Positions 8,485 through 16,890 of a stretch of 64,000 nt of DNA are shown one piece after another. Position 1 is the stretch's first letter, and each line of letters opens with the position of its first letter. Origin of the DNA: Arthrospiribacter ruber (GTDB lineage: Bacteria; Bacteroidota; Bacteroidia; Cytophagales; Cyclobacteriaceae). The stretch lies in NCBI RefSeq assembly GCF_019343195.1, contig NZ_RPHB01000005.1, positions 310,001 through 374,000 of the forward strand, in the 5' to 3' direction. The notes beneath the pieces were generated by a model. The model was given only the letters and a program-made list of their open reading frames with translations. It searched no databases and was not told the origin of the DNA. Both the position numbers and the translations under genes were made by a program.

Positions 8485-9259
8485 TTTGGAAGTATACCCC
8501 TATTTAGCATTCCTCAACTATTGGCTCAATAAGGAAGACAAGTATTCCCTTCAAGGTCCGTTTATTTCCGGATTTTACACTGAACTAAAGAGTTATCTAA
8601 AGAAGGAATTGCAGCAACAAGACCCCTTTGTCAGAGAAAGGGCAATACTATCTACAGAAAGGGGACAGATTCAGGTTGTGGATTATGGTGCAGGATCCAA
8701 AAAACTGAAAGAAAAAAAACGAATCACTGCCCAAATTTACAAGTACAGTACTACTAAAAGAAAGTTTTCAACCATTTACTCCTTTTTGATAGCTCAAACG
8801 CCTGCTGAGCACGTCATCGAACTGGGTACTTGTTTGGGAATAAACACCCTTTACTTAAGTCAGGAAACCAAAGGCAAACTTTACTCCTTCGAAGGAAGTC
8901 CTTCTTTGGTGGAGAAAGCCAGGTCATTGCACCAAAGCCCTCAAATAGAATATATGGAGGGAGAAATAAGTGACACCCTCCCATTCCACCTTCAGGCAAA
9001 AGGCAAAGTGGATTTTGTGCTGATCGATGCTACCCATACCAAAGAGGCCACTTTACGCTATTTTCAGATCATCTTACCTTACTTGCATGAAAAAAGCATA
9101 GTGGCTATTGCAGACATCTACTGGTCCAGAGAAATGACCACCGCATGGAAGGAAATCCTCCGGACAACAGAAGTGAGTTTAAGTCTGGATTTTTATGAAT
9201 GCGGAGTATTGTTTTTTAGAAAAGGTATTACCAAATCACATCATGTACTTTCGGTTTAA
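8474..9259 (+). CDS. Class I SAM-dependent methyltransferase (O-methyltransferase-like)
   Basis: About 261 residues. There is no ATG near the beginning. TTG at 8474 or 8486 is the likely start, overlapping the end of apaG. The SAM-binding core is clear: IELGTCLGINTLYLS (motif I), SFEGSPSLVEKARSL (acidic residue that binds the ribose), and VDFVLIDATHTKE with a later IVAIADIYWSREM. The arrangement resembles the Methyltransf_24 group, as in catechol- and caffeoyl-CoA O-methyltransferases. The first 90 residues are not recognised and may contact the substrate, which cannot be named. Confidence 0.8.
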   Translation: MTIDLEVYPYLAFLNYWLNKEDKYSLQGPFISGFYTELKSYLKKELQQQDPFVRERAILSTERGQIQVVDYGAGSKKLKEKKRITAQIYKYSTTKRKFSTIYSFLIAQTPAEHVIELGTCLGINTLYLSQETKGKLYSFEGSPSLVEKARSLHQSPQIEYMEGEISDTLPFHLQAKGKVDFVLIDATHTKEATLRYFQIILPYLHEKSIVAIADIYWSREMTTAWKEILRTTEVSLSLDFYECGVLFFRKGITKSHHVLSV

Positions 9260-9265
9260 ACTCAA

Positions 9266-9853
9266 CTAATCGTTAGGGGCCATGATAAACAGTTCTGAGC
9301 CCTGTCTGGGAACTATTGAATTGTGACAAGGCTCTATACTCACCTTTGGAAAGTGTTTTCTGAACAAGTTCAGGTATACTTCTTTCAGTCCTCCAAATGG
9401 CGGTCCTTCATGAGAAAATTCTATACCAAACAGCACACCTACCAACTTTCCGCCCGGCTTGAGCAGACTTTTCATTTTAGACACATACTTTTCCCGGAGC
9501 GCAGGATCCAAAGCACAGAAGAAGGTTTGTTCCAAAATCAGGTCATATTCCCCCTGATGTTCAAAAAAATCTCCGAGTATCAGTTGCCCGTCCGGAAATC
9601 CCGGATTGTTCTTTTTGAACCGCTGTAAAGGAACAGGAGACAAATCCAACACAAAAACATTTTGAAAACCGTTTTCAAAGGCATATTTTGCTTCATAAGC
9701 ATTGCCAGCGCCTGGAATAAGTATCTTTACTTCTTTTTGGTAAAATTGGTCTAAATATTGCTTAATTGGGGTCGTTACATAACCAACATCCCATCCGGTT
9801 TGGTTCTGTTCATAGCGAGCGCTCCAGTATTGGGCATCCAATTGTGTCTTCAT
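9266..9853 (-). CDS. TPMT/HOL-type small-molecule methyltransferase
   Basis: 195-residue SAM-dependent methyltransferase of the thiopurine S-methyltransferase superfamily. The opening motif is YWSARYEQNQTGWDVGYV, followed by ILIPGAGNAYEAKYAFENG (SAM loop) and VFVLDLSPVPLQRFKKN. Family members methylate thiols, selenium compounds or halides, so the substrate is open. It converges with the previous methyltransferase, stop to stop with 6 bp between them. Confidence 0.85.
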   Translation of the reverse strand: MKTQLDAQYWSARYEQNQTGWDVGYVTTPIKQYLDQFYQKEVKILIPGAGNAYEAKYAFENGFQNVFVLDLSPVPLQRFKKNNPGFPDGQLILGDFFEHQGEYDLILEQTFFCALDPALREKYVSKMKSLLKPGGKLVGVLFGIEFSHEGPPFGGLKEVYLNLFRKHFPKVSIEPCHNSIVPRQGSELFIMAPND

Positions 9854-9886
9854 AGAATGAAATAGAAATTATTATCGGTTAAACTT

Positions 9887-10804
9887 ATGGAATACAACTA
9901 CAATCCACAACCAAAGAAGAGTGATAATGGTAAAAATATCCTCATTATTGTTTTGGTTATTTTGGTAATCATCAGCGGCATCAAGTTATATACCGATTAC
10001 CTGGATCGTACCCGCAAATCAGAAGAAATCCTAATCTTATCTGAAGAAAACAACGAACTCAACAAAAGGCTGGATTCTATGACCTATCAACTGGACCTTC
10101 GGATCCAGGAAATAGAAAAACTTGGTGGGGACATTGAAGCATTGGAAGAAATGCGTGCCCAGCTTATCGCTGAAAGAAATTCAGATAGGAAACGATCTTC
10201 TGAGGAAATCGCAGCCCTTAACAGAAGGATCAATAGCTTCTCCGCGACCCTTCAGGAAAAAGATCAGGAAATCCTAAGGTTAAGGGAGGTAAACCAGCAA
10301 CTTTTTGCCGAAAACCAAGACCTGAAAACCTCACAGGCCACTATTGAAAAAGAAGTAGCCGAACTGAACATAAAACAGCAGGAGCTACAGGAAAAGGTAG
10401 ATATCGCTGCTATGCTCAAGGCAGAAAATATTGTCGTGGCTGCCGTCAATTCAAGAGGAAGGGAAAGGGAAGATGGCTTTAGAAACCGACAAATAGAAAA
10501 GCTCAAAGTATCGTTCAACATCGCAGACAATAAAGTAGCACCTGAGGGACATAGGGACATTTACATTCAGGTCATGGCGCCTAATAACCAACCTATTTTT
10601 GATGTGGCTAAGGGATCAGGTACTTTTTCACTGGATGGAAGAGAGGAGTTTTATACCGCTCATCAGGACCTGATGTTCAATAATAGCAAACATCAACTTA
10701 CCTACTATTACGAAAAAGGTAGCAAATATAATTCGGGTATCTACGAGGTACGCATCTATGCAGATGGATACCAGATAGGGTCAAAAACATTCGAAGTAAA
10801 GTAA
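9887..10804 (+). CDS. Membrane-anchored coiled-coil protein of unknown function
   Basis: 305 residues. A short polar N-terminus (MEYNYNPQPKKSDNGK) is followed by one membrane helix (ILIIVLVILVIISGIKLY, about residues 18-35), then about 150 residues rich in Glu, Leu, Lys and Gln with heptad spacing, which predict a long coiled coil outside the cytoplasm. The last 120 residues (from about 185) look beta-rich, with VSFNIADNKVAPEGHRDIYI and KGSKYNSGIYEVRIYADG. It is not recognised as a characterised family. A strong terminator follows, so it is separate from the ribosomal operon. Confidence 0.7.
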   Translation: MEYNYNPQPKKSDNGKNILIIVLVILVIISGIKLYTDYLDRTRKSEEILILSEENNELNKRLDSMTYQLDLRIQEIEKLGGDIEALEEMRAQLIAERNSDRKRSSEEIAALNRRINSFSATLQEKDQEILRLREVNQQLFAENQDLKTSQATIEKEVAELNIKQQELQEKVDIAAMLKAENIVVAAVNSRGREREDGFRNRQIEKLKVSFNIADNKVAPEGHRDIYIQVMAPNNQPIFDVAKGSGTFSLDGREEFYTAHQDLMFNNSKHQLTYYYEKGSKYNSGIYEVRIYADGYQIGSKTFEVK

Positions 10805-10830
10805 ACGGGGGGACAAACCCCGTTTTTTTT
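10804..10830 (+). terminator. Rho-independent terminator
   Basis: AACGGGG/CCCCGTT stem, loop GGACAAA, then a run of eight T. It directly follows the stop codon of the coiled-coil gene. Confidence 0.88.
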
Positions 10831-10871
10831 GCTTTTGACAAAGTCTTTTGAGGTATATTTTCCTAACTCGG

Positions 10872-10903
10872 TTTGCAATACACGGAATATTCTTCTACTT
10901 TTG
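10872..10903 (+). promoter_or_regulatory. Bacteroidota promoter of the rpsF-rpsR-rplI operon
   Basis: TTTG at 10872-10875 (-33 box), 20-nt spacer, then TACTTTTG at 10896-10903, a full match to the -7 consensus TAnnTTTG. It lies 38 bp before the rpsF ATG. This is one of the two best promoters in the window. Confidence 0.8.
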
Positions 10904-10941
10904 CGGTCTGTTTAAATCAAATACAGATAAACAATTAAATT

Positions 10942-11310
10942 ATGTTCCAGAAAAATTATGAAACGGTATTCATACTTACTCCCGTTTTGTCTGAGGTTCA
11001 GATGAAGGATACCGTAGACAAGTTTGTAGACTTGTTAAAAAAAGAGGGAGCAGATGTCATCAATGTTGAAAATTGGGGTCTTAAGAAAATGGCTTACCCG
11101 ATTCAGAAAAAAAGCACTGGTTTCTATGTTTTGGTAGAATTCAAAGCTGAGCCTACTTTGATCAAAAAGCTTGAAGTAGAACTTAGAAGAGACGAAAAAG
11201 TAATGCGATTCCTGACAACAGTTCTTGATAAGCATGCAATCGTTTATGCCGAAAGAAGAAGAAAAGGTGAATTTAACAAAAAAGCTGAAGCTAAGGAGGA
11301 GCAAGCCTAA
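10942..11310 (+). CDS. rpsF: 30S ribosomal protein S6
   Basis: 122-residue bS6, which binds S18 and 16S rRNA in the platform of the small subunit. [18 protein letters not shown] and the central [20 protein letters not shown] are the family signature, and [21 protein letters not shown] marks the end of the fold. The C-terminal extension is charged (Lys/Glu/Ala). The stop and the rpsR start share one base (TAATG), so translation is coupled, which suits a protein that pairs with S18. Confidence 0.97.
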   Translation: MFQKNYETVFILTPVLSEVQMKDTVDKFVDLLKKEGADVINVENWGLKKMAYPIQKKSTGFYVLVEFKAEPTLIKKLEVELRRDEKVMRFLTTVLDKHAIVYAERRRKGEFNKKAEAKEEQA

Positions 11311-11561
11311 TGACACTAAGAAACGAACCCATCAACAGAGTCGAAAACAGAAAGAAATACTGTAGATTCAAAAAGCACGGTATCAAGTATATCGATTATA
11401 AAGATCCTAACTTCCTTTTGAAGTTTGTCAATGAGCAAGGTAAAATCCTTCCAAGAAGACTGACTGGAAACTCTGCGAAATACCAGAGAAAAGTAGCCAA
11501 TGCCATCAAAAAAGCAAGACACTTGGCACTCCTTCCTTTCGTAACTGACGGTTTGAAATAA
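11310..11561 (+). CDS. rpsR: 30S ribosomal protein S18
   Basis: 83-residue bS18. [21 protein letters not shown] and [19 protein letters not shown] are the conserved segments that bind 16S rRNA and S6. Translation is coupled to rpsF by the TAATG overlap. rplI follows after 42 bp. Confidence 0.97.
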   Translation: MTLRNEPINRVENRKKYCRFKKHGIKYIDYKDPNFLLKFVNEQGKILPRRLTGNSAKYQRKVANAIKKARHLALLPFVTDGLK

Positions 11562-11603
11562 ACCATCATCTTTCGGATCATTCAAATTTTAAATTGTACA
11601 ACA

Positions 11604-12047
11604 ATGCAAGTTATTCTTAAAACAGATATAAAAGGACTAGGGTATAAAAATGACCTGGTGGAGGTAAAGCCAGGTTATGGAAGAAACTACCTGATTCCAC
11701 AGGGTTTTGCCATGTTGGCAACACCTTCCAACAAGAGGATCCTTGAAGAAAACATCAAGCAAGCCGCACACAAAGCAGAAAAAATCAAAACTGAAGCTGA
11801 AGATTTGGCTGCCAAGCTAGAAAGCATCACACTTGAGATCAAAGCTAAAATCGGTGAGTCCGGAAAAATCTTCGGTAAAGTCACTACGCTTCAGATTTCT
11901 GATGCACTTTCTGAAAAAGGTATCGAAATCGACAGAAAGAAAATCGCCATCAATATGCCTGTATCTGGCGAAGGCGAATTCGAAGCTGAAGTTGACCTAC
12001 ACAGAGAAGTAACCAGTTCTGTAAAATTTGTAGTAGTAGCTGAATAA
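11604..12047 (+). CDS. rplI: 50S ribosomal protein L9
   Basis: 147-residue bL9. The N-terminal rRNA-binding domain is MQVILKTDIKGLGYKNDLVEV with GYGRNYLIPQGFA, followed by the long connecting helix (about residues 40-75, rich in Ala, Glu, Lys) and a C-terminal domain with GKIFGKVTTLQISDAL. It is the last gene of the rpsF operon. A bidirectional terminator follows. Confidence 0.97.
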   Translation: MQVILKTDIKGLGYKNDLVEVKPGYGRNYLIPQGFAMLATPSNKRILEENIKQAAHKAEKIKTEAEDLAAKLESITLEIKAKIGESGKIFGKVTTLQISDALSEKGIEIDRKKIAINMPVSGEGEFEAEVDLHREVTSSVKFVVVAE

Positions 12048-12070
12048 GCAATTATTATATATCAGAATCA

Positions 12071-12105
12071 AAAAAGGCTTTCGAAATCGAAAGCCTTTTT
12101 GTTTT
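12071..12105. terminator. Bidirectional terminator between rplI and the convergent small gene
   Basis: 13-bp perfect stem (12071-12083 with 12088-12100), loop AAAT. A-tract and T-tract flank it, so it can stop both rplI (+) and the 82-residue gene (-). Confidence 0.88.
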
Positions 12106-12110
12106 TACTC

Positions 12111-12359
12111 TTAGTTTTGAGTGATTTTCTCCAGATCATCTACCAATTTCTTGGCAACAGCTCTGCTGTTTTCCTGTCTTTTGGCCTTGAAAAGCTCCAA
12201 AGCCACTTTACTCTTTTCGATCACCCCAACTGGGTTGCTGTCATACTGATAGCTGTTCCAGCACCAAGACAACTCCGCATGAAGTTTTTCGTCAAGCTTT
12301 AATTTTTCAAGTTTCTCCAGAGTTGAAACAATCGTTTTTTCAGAAATTTTTACTGACAT
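12111..12359 (-). CDS. Small cytoplasmic protein of unknown function (82 aa)
   Basis: 82 residues starting MSVKISEKTIVSTLEKLEKLK. Almost entirely helical in appearance, charged, with no signal peptide or membrane segment. A conserved-looking ELSWCWNSYQYD and PVGVIEKSKVALELFKAKR occupy the middle. It is not recognised as a named family. Coding is supported by an ATG start, even codon use like the neighbours, and a shared bidirectional terminator just after its stop. Confidence 0.7.
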   Translation of the reverse strand: MSVKISEKTIVSTLEKLEKLKLDEKLHAELSWCWNSYQYDSNPVGVIEKSKVALELFKAKRQENSRAVAKKLVDDLEKITQN

Positions 12360-12534
12360 GATATGATAAGTTTGGTTTGAATTCTTTTTACACCTTTATT
12401 TTTTGAATTCTGAAACAAAACAATGCAAAACTTTCCATAAATACAAAATAATCAATGGATTACTGAAACTGAATCAACGAACAATCGATTTCATTGATAT
12501 TATTACAAGGTATTTTCTTTACCTCCACTGCTAT

Positions 12535-12542
12535 TATTTTTG
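12535..12542 (+). promoter_or_regulatory. Candidate -7 element for the HlyIII gene
   Basis: TATTTTTG fits TAnnTTTG and lies 42 nt before the ATG at 12585. The -33 region is T-rich but has no exact TTTG. Confidence 0.4.
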
Positions 12543-12584
12543 CAATACCATAGGAAAAAGTAGATTTACAAAGAAATTCAAGAC

Positions 12585-13223
12585 ATGGAAAGAAAACAAA
12601 GCCTGAAAGAAGAATTCGCCAACAGCATCACCCATGGTTTTGGAATATTGTTCAGTATCGTGGCCATTTCCCTTTTGGTTACTTTTTCTATGCTTAATGG
12701 CGGCACAAAAGAAATTGTCAGCTCCAGTGTATTCGGGGCTTCCATATTGTTTTTGTACACATTTTCTACCCTTTACCATGCCATGCAGCAGGAGGAAATA
12801 AAGTCCTGGTTAAGGACATTTGACCATATTGGCATTTACCTTTTGATAGCAGGCACCTACACTCCATTCCTCTTACTGACCATTGGAGGGACTTTGGGCT
12901 GGATATTTTTTGGGATAATCTGGGGATTGGCAGCTTTTGGCCTGATATTCAAAATATTTTATACCCACAGGTTCAAAAAAGCCTCTTTAATCCTATATCT
13001 GGGAATGGGATGGATGGCCATCTTTCTGGTAAAGCCTCTTTATACCACACTTGATGTTTCCACATTGATATTGATAGCGGCAGGAGGACTTAGCTATACT
13101 TTAGGCACTATCTTCTACACCAAGCCTGCAATGCGCTTCGCCCATACCATCTGGCACCTTTTTGTGCTCCTGGGTACCGTGCTACATTTCGCTGCAATAT
13201 TATCAATTTTGAAACCAACTTGA
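12585..13223 (+). CDS. Hemolysin III / PAQR-family membrane protein
   Basis: 212-residue integral membrane protein with about seven hydrophobic helices. The PAQR/HlyIII metal-site motifs are present: an early H in EFANSITHGFG, TLYHAM (Ser/His region), FDHIGIYLLIAGTYTPF, and the closing HTIWHLFVLLGTVLHF. Members resemble adiponectin receptors, and several act in lipid homeostasis. The haemolysin name is historical. It is a single gene with its own candidate promoter. Confidence 0.9.
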   Translation: MERKQSLKEEFANSITHGFGILFSIVAISLLVTFSMLNGGTKEIVSSSVFGASILFLYTFSTLYHAMQQEEIKSWLRTFDHIGIYLLIAGTYTPFLLLTIGGTLGWIFFGIIWGLAAFGLIFKIFYTHRFKKASLILYLGMGWMAIFLVKPLYTTLDVSTLILIAAGGLSYTLGTIFYTKPAMRFAHTIWHLFVLLGTVLHFAAILSILKPT

Positions 13224-13282
13224 TTTTTTCAGGTTGAAATTTAGAACTTTAGATGCCTTGCTATAAATTCTTTTAAGGCAAA

Positions 13283-13314
13283 TTTGCATAAAAAAGAAAG
13301 TCCTCCTACATTTG
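13283..13314 (+). promoter_or_regulatory. Bacteroidota promoter of tRNA-Gln
   Basis: TTTG at 13283-13286, a 20-nt spacer, then TACATTTG at 13307-13314. The geometry is identical to the rpsF promoter, and the transcript would start about 30 nt before the mature tRNA. Confidence 0.75.
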
Positions 13315-13353
13315 TGACACCTTTCGAGGGAGGGGAATTTAAAAATTAAAAAT

Positions 13354-13426
13354 TGACCGATGGTGTAACTGGCAACACGTCTGATTTTGGTTCAGAAGAG
13401 TCTAGGTTCGAGCCCTAGTCGGTCAA
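13354..13426 (+). tRNA. tRNA-Gln (anticodon TTG)
   Basis: The cloverleaf can be drawn by hand. The acceptor stem TGACCGA pairs with TCGGTCA (13419-13425), and the discriminator base is A13426. The anticodon stem TCTGA/TCAGA holds the loop TTTTGGT, giving anticodon TTG. The T arm is CTAGG-TTCGAGC-CCTAG. The U1-A72 first pair is typical of tRNA-Gln. The CCA end is not encoded. It has its own promoter and terminator. Confidence 0.95.
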
Positions 13427-13427
13427 C

Positions 13428-13458
13428 AAAAAAGCCGCTTAGAAATAAGCGGCTTTTT
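13428..13458 (+). terminator. Terminator of tRNA-Gln
   Basis: AAGCCGCTTA/TAAGCGGCTT stem with a GAAA loop, followed by T5. It begins right after the tRNA 3' end. Confidence 0.9.
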
Positions 13459-13645
13459 CATTTTTTTACATTTACAAGCTTTCTTACAAGCAATACCACA
13501 AATCCCTATGACTGTAAACTGTTGGTAATTTATCCGCAGTCTTTCGCATAGCAAGCAGAAACCATTTTAATTCGTAAAGTTATGTGAACAAATATCATGA
13601 TATGCTTATCCGCTTACTTACAAGTAGAATCTAAATAATGGAACA

Positions 13646-13807
13646 AACCTATGATTTCTAGCCAATCCCGATAAATCAGGACAAGTTATCAATGAATAAC
13701 TTGTCCGCTGAGGCGGATCCAACTTGCCTGCGGCAGGCAGGTATCTATTAGTATCGGAGTGATCCAGGCCCTTATTTAAATTGGTTAGTGGTATTATTGC
13801 GGATATA
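13646..13807 (+). repeat. Dispersed intergenic repeat, copy A
   Basis: About 162 nt, closely similar to 63264-63406 (copy B) and, in reverse, to 61287-61390 (copy C). It contains an 11-bp hairpin (13679-13689 with 13696-13706), a second stem TCCGC/GCGGA, an extra palindrome TGCCTGC-G-GCAGGCA (13725-13739) missing from copy B, and at its end the palindrome GGATATATATATATCC (13801-13816). The rest of the 13459-13903 gap holds no gene. Two direct copies of TTACAAGC lie just after the tRNA terminator. Confidence 0.85.
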
Positions 13808-13903
13808 TATATATCCTGATATCAACTTAATATCCACCTAATATCTTCTCAATATAGAATTACTGCGAAACAAATGAAATAAGACAAGGCTACAGATTAT
13901 GTA

Positions 13904-15466
13904 TCACTCCACCACTTTAAAAGTCCTACTGGCATGATGTACGTTTCCATACATATCCTCTGCCTGTATCTCTACGGTATGCTCTCCTGCTTCTAAATTC
14001 GCAGGAATACCTGCCCTCCAAAGATGATCTGTACGAACTGGATTGGATGGCCTCCTGTGACCAATAGGCTCATCGGCAGTATCCCATCTGAACATATTGA
14101 CCAGGTAAGCAGGATCATAATCTTCCATGTTACTCATTTGTCTCCATTCAGTACCATTGATCCGGTACATGACTTTGTCATCTTTGGTCCCTGTAAAAAA
14201 GTTGGCAAAAATCCCCGAAGAGGTCCTCACACCCTTTTTCAACACCTTGGGAGCAAACACTTCTATCTGATAATCCCCGCTCCTTCTGGCTGGCTTGTAC
14301 CTGGCCACATAATCCACCCCGTCAAAATCAAGAAATACATAACCATTCGGAGACCCATCTCTCATAGTGGCCATAGGTATTCCATCTTCATCAGGCTCAC
14401 CGGAATACCAGTCCCCCGAAGGTGTTCCTATATTAAAGTGATGGTGTGCTTTTTCTTGATTGTATCCATCCTCTTTACCAAAGAAAGTCTGTTTCATATA
14501 ATGCGTATGTGCTGATAAGGAAAATGTGTTGGGAAAATCCGATAGCAGTTCAAATAACTTTTCCCTATCAGCATCTCTGAAACTGTCCCCTTCTTCAAAA
14601 AGCGGAATATGCATAAACAATACGATCAGTTTGTTCTTGGGAACTGTCTTAAGGTTATTTTCAATAAAACTGAGCTGATCTTCCCTGAATCCTCCCCAAT
14701 ACTGTGTCTGCTTTCTTGGGTCAGGATAAAGGATGTTTTCCAAAACGATAAAATGAACATTACCATGGTTGAAAGCATAAGTAGCTGGGCCAAAATGTGC
14801 TGTAAAACTTTCATCCGAAAGCGCATCACTTTGGGCGTCAAAATTCATGTCATGATTGCCCATGACAGAAAACCATGGAACGCCCACCTTACTTATTACC
14901 TTAGAATACGGTGTAAAAAGGTCTGGATTGTCACCTACTATATCACCAAGCGAAATACCGAAATCTATCCCGTCTATTCCTTCGACCTCTTTTACCACTC
15001 CCCTGTCAAAAAAATCTAGCTGCTCTAAGGAGTAAGGCTGGGGATCCCCAAACACCAATGCCGTAAATTTTTCTTTTTTCTCACCAGGCAAAAGACCAAA
15101 GTCAACAGATTTGGGCAATTCTCCGGTGGGCTCCACTCCTTTAAACTTATATGTGGTAGGTGAGCCTTTCGGTTTGTGAATGTAGAAAAACTGAGGTAGG
15201 TTATTCTCATCTACTGGAAGCCCATAATCGGCTGGCTTAATTACAAAAATCACCTGATCATCTGAAACAGGCAATTCATAGCGTCCATTTGCATCAGTCA
15301 GCACTACCTCATTTCCGTTGGACACTGCAACATCCGCAATACCCTTTTCTCTTCTTTCCCTTTTTCCGTTTTTGTTACTGTCTTCATACACCACACCAGT
15401 GACGGTTTGTGCCTGTAAAGTGAACAAAAGGAAAAACGAAAGCATAAAAGCTGATAATTTTCTCAT
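13904..15466 (-). CDS. Secreted calcineurin-like metallophosphoesterase
   Basis: 520 residues from the ATG at 15466; an upstream ATG at 15502 is less likely because the signal peptide (MRKLSAFMLSFFLLFTLQAQ) begins at 15466. After cleavage an SdrD-like beta domain follows (VYEDSNKNGKRERREKGIAD, GRYELPV, to about residue 100). The metallophosphoesterase core then shows GDPQP, SLGDIVGD, MGNHD, MHIPLF and SAHTHYMK, which carry the two-metal ligands. A beta-rich C-terminal domain (ARRSGDYQIEVFAPK) closes the protein. It probably hydrolyses phosphoesters in the periplasm or outside the cell; the substrate is unknown. Monocistronic. Confidence 0.88.
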   Translation of the reverse strand: MRKLSAFMLSFFLLFTLQAQTVTGVVYEDSNKNGKRERREKGIADVAVSNGNEVVLTDANGRYELPVSDDQVIFVIKPADYGLPVDENNLPQFFYIHKPKGSPTTYKFKGVEPTGELPKSVDFGLLPGEKKEKFTALVFGDPQPYSLEQLDFFDRGVVKEVEGIDGIDFGISLGDIVGDNPDLFTPYSKVISKVGVPWFSVMGNHDMNFDAQSDALSDESFTAHFGPATYAFNHGNVHFIVLENILYPDPRKQTQYWGGFREDQLSFIENNLKTVPKNKLIVLFMHIPLFEEGDSFRDADREKLFELLSDFPNTFSLSAHTHYMKQTFFGKEDGYNQEKAHHHFNIGTPSGDWYSGEPDEDGIPMATMRDGSPNGYVFLDFDGVDYVARYKPARRSGDYQIEVFAPKVLKKGVRTSSGIFANFFTGTKDDKVMYRINGTEWRQMSNMEDYDPAYLVNMFRWDTADEPIGHRRPSNPVRTDHLWRAGIPANLEAGEHTVEIQAEDMYGNVHHASRTFKVVE

Positions 15467-15520
15467 GTCTGAAAGTTTTTTCTTTAAAAATAGATGACCC
15501 ATTTTTCAAACAGGTTACGA

Positions 15521-15528
15521 CAAAGTTA
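15521..15528 (-). promoter_or_regulatory. Candidate -7 element for the phosphoesterase gene
   Basis: Reads TAACTTTG on the minus strand, an exact TAnnTTTG match, about 55 nt before the chosen start at 15466. No -33 box is evident. Confidence 0.4.
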
Positions 15529-15705
15529 AACTTGCATTAAGAATCTCCTTTACAGCCATATATTAATTATTATTCAAGAGTTTAACCTATTTCAGGCAAG
15601 ATTTAGTAAGATTTTTTAAAAATATCACCTTACCCATTCTTCAAATTGGTATTTATGTATATCTTGAATTAGTTATTTTAAATTTTAACCCAAAACTTAT
15701 TATTT

Positions 15706-15885
15706 ATGAGCAAATTCGATGAAGTGATGGCACAGGTCAATGCACTTGAGGCAGATTTTAAAAAATTCTATGATCAGGGAAATAAAGCCGCCGGAACAAG
15801 AGTAAGAAACGGCATGAACAACCTCAAAAAAATGGCTCAGGACATAAGAAATGAGGTAACGGAAATCAAAAATTCAAAAAAGTAA
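15706..15885 (+). CDS. Histone H1/Hc1-like small basic protein
   Basis: 59 residues, starting MSKFDEVMAQVNALEADFKK and ending EIKNSKK. The middle DQGNKAAGTRVRNGMNNLKK matches the short Hc1-like histone proteins found across Bacteroidota, which are thought to bind DNA and compact the nucleoid. The size, Lys/Arg content and helical pattern agree. A terminator follows 22 bp after the stop. Short but convincing because the conserved core is unmistakable. Confidence 0.85.
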   Translation: MSKFDEVMAQVNALEADFKKFYDQGNKAAGTRVRNGMNNLKKMAQDIRNEVTEIKNSKK

Positions 15886-15907
15886 ACTTTTCACAACAGG
15901 TATCGAG

Positions 15908-15946
15908 AAAAAGACCATGCTATTTTTGAATGCGTGGTCTTTTTTA
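15908..15946 (+). terminator. Terminator of the histone-like gene
   Basis: AAAAAGACCATGC pairs with GCGTGGTCTTTTT (one G-T pair), with an 11-nt loop and a T tail. It overlaps the 5' open part of the next frame, which argues for that gene's start at 15958. Confidence 0.85.
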
Positions 15947-15957
15947 TTATTCCATGT

Positions 15958-16473
15958 ATGCATCAGTTTGAAACAACTTTAGAAAACTTCAATTCCGCAC
16001 TCTGGCATTACCATGTACCAGTCCCTGATGACATTGCCTCACAATTGATAGAAGGTACCAATAGAAGGATACTCTTCAGCATTGCTGGGTCTGAGTACCA
16101 ACATGCTGCATTGATGAAAACAAAAGAATATTGGTTTTTTCTTTTGAACAAAAAGCAATGTGAAAAATTAAGCATCTCCGAAAGGGACAAAATTAGAGTC
16201 ACCCTGGAAAAAGACAGGTCTGAATTTGGGCATGAAGTACCGGAGGAGTTTCAAACAATGTTGGATCAGGATCAGGAAGGCGCAGAATACTTTAATTCCC
16301 TTACAAAAGGTAAACAAAGAAGCCTGATTTACCTAGTAGGCAAAGTAAAAAACCCTGATTCGAGAATCAATAAATCTTTGGCCATCCTGGCCCACTTAAA
16401 AGAAAGCCGCGGAAATCTGGATTTCAAAAAGCTCAACGAAAAAATAAAGTATTTCAATAACCTCGGCAAGTAG
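15958..16473 (+). CDS. DUF1905/YdeI-like (OmdA family) protein
   Basis: 171 residues from the ATG at 15958; a GTG at 15934 lies inside the preceding terminator and is rejected. The N-terminal 90 residues (FNSALWHYHVPVPDD to LLNKKQCEKL) look like a DUF1905 small beta-barrel. After VPEEFQTMLDQDQEGAEYF comes an OmdA/YdeI-type helical segment (LTKGKQRSLIYLVGKVKNPDSR). Such proteins are linked to stress or bacteriocin-protection annotations, but their biochemical role is unknown. Cytoplasmic. Confidence 0.75.
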   Translation: MHQFETTLENFNSALWHYHVPVPDDIASQLIEGTNRRILFSIAGSEYQHAALMKTKEYWFFLLNKKQCEKLSISERDKIRVTLEKDRSEFGHEVPEEFQTMLDQDQEGAEYFNSLTKGKQRSLIYLVGKVKNPDSRINKSLAILAHLKESRGNLDFKKLNEKIKYFNNLGK

Positions 16474-16890
16474 ATATCAATTTCGTTTGGTTTAAGATAA
16501 ATTACCAAAATTCAGGTTTTTAATGGTTTTGTTTTCACAATTAATCCAACTGTAAAAAAATCTACTTGTCGTCTTTACTAAAGGAATCCAAAATTTTTCT
16601 ACGAATACAAACCACTTTTCTTTTAATTTCTCCAAACTCTTGTACCTATACAAAAACATGAAAAAGGTATAAACGTACTAAAAACCAGTAATTTTTGTGT
16701 ATTAAAGGTAAATGAAAATCACAATTTTAGTTCATTTTTTTGATAAAATTCCCAACAAAATTTCAAATGGGAGATTTTTTAACAATTCAGTAACAAGAAT
16801 ATTCTGAATTTATTGTGTCGTATATACTATTTTTAGAAGCATTTTATGAAAATTAAAAATAGTTGTTCACACCATTCATTTTAAACTTAC
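16474..16890 (+). other. 417-bp AT-rich gap upstream of the type IX cargo gene
   Basis: No gene or RNA was seen. The stretch is very AT-rich, with a weak hairpin TCCCA/TGGGA followed by a T-tract near 16750-16785 that might end the previous transcript. No exact TAnnTTTG was found close to the 16891 start, so the promoter is unassigned. Confidence 0.5.

Noticed and set aside
13354-13645. tRNA-Gln as an integration site for an island
   Set aside because: No integrase and no repeat of the tRNA 3' end were found; only short TTACAAGC direct repeats follow.
15934-15957. GTG start for the YdeI-like gene
   Set aside because: It lies within the preceding terminator stem.
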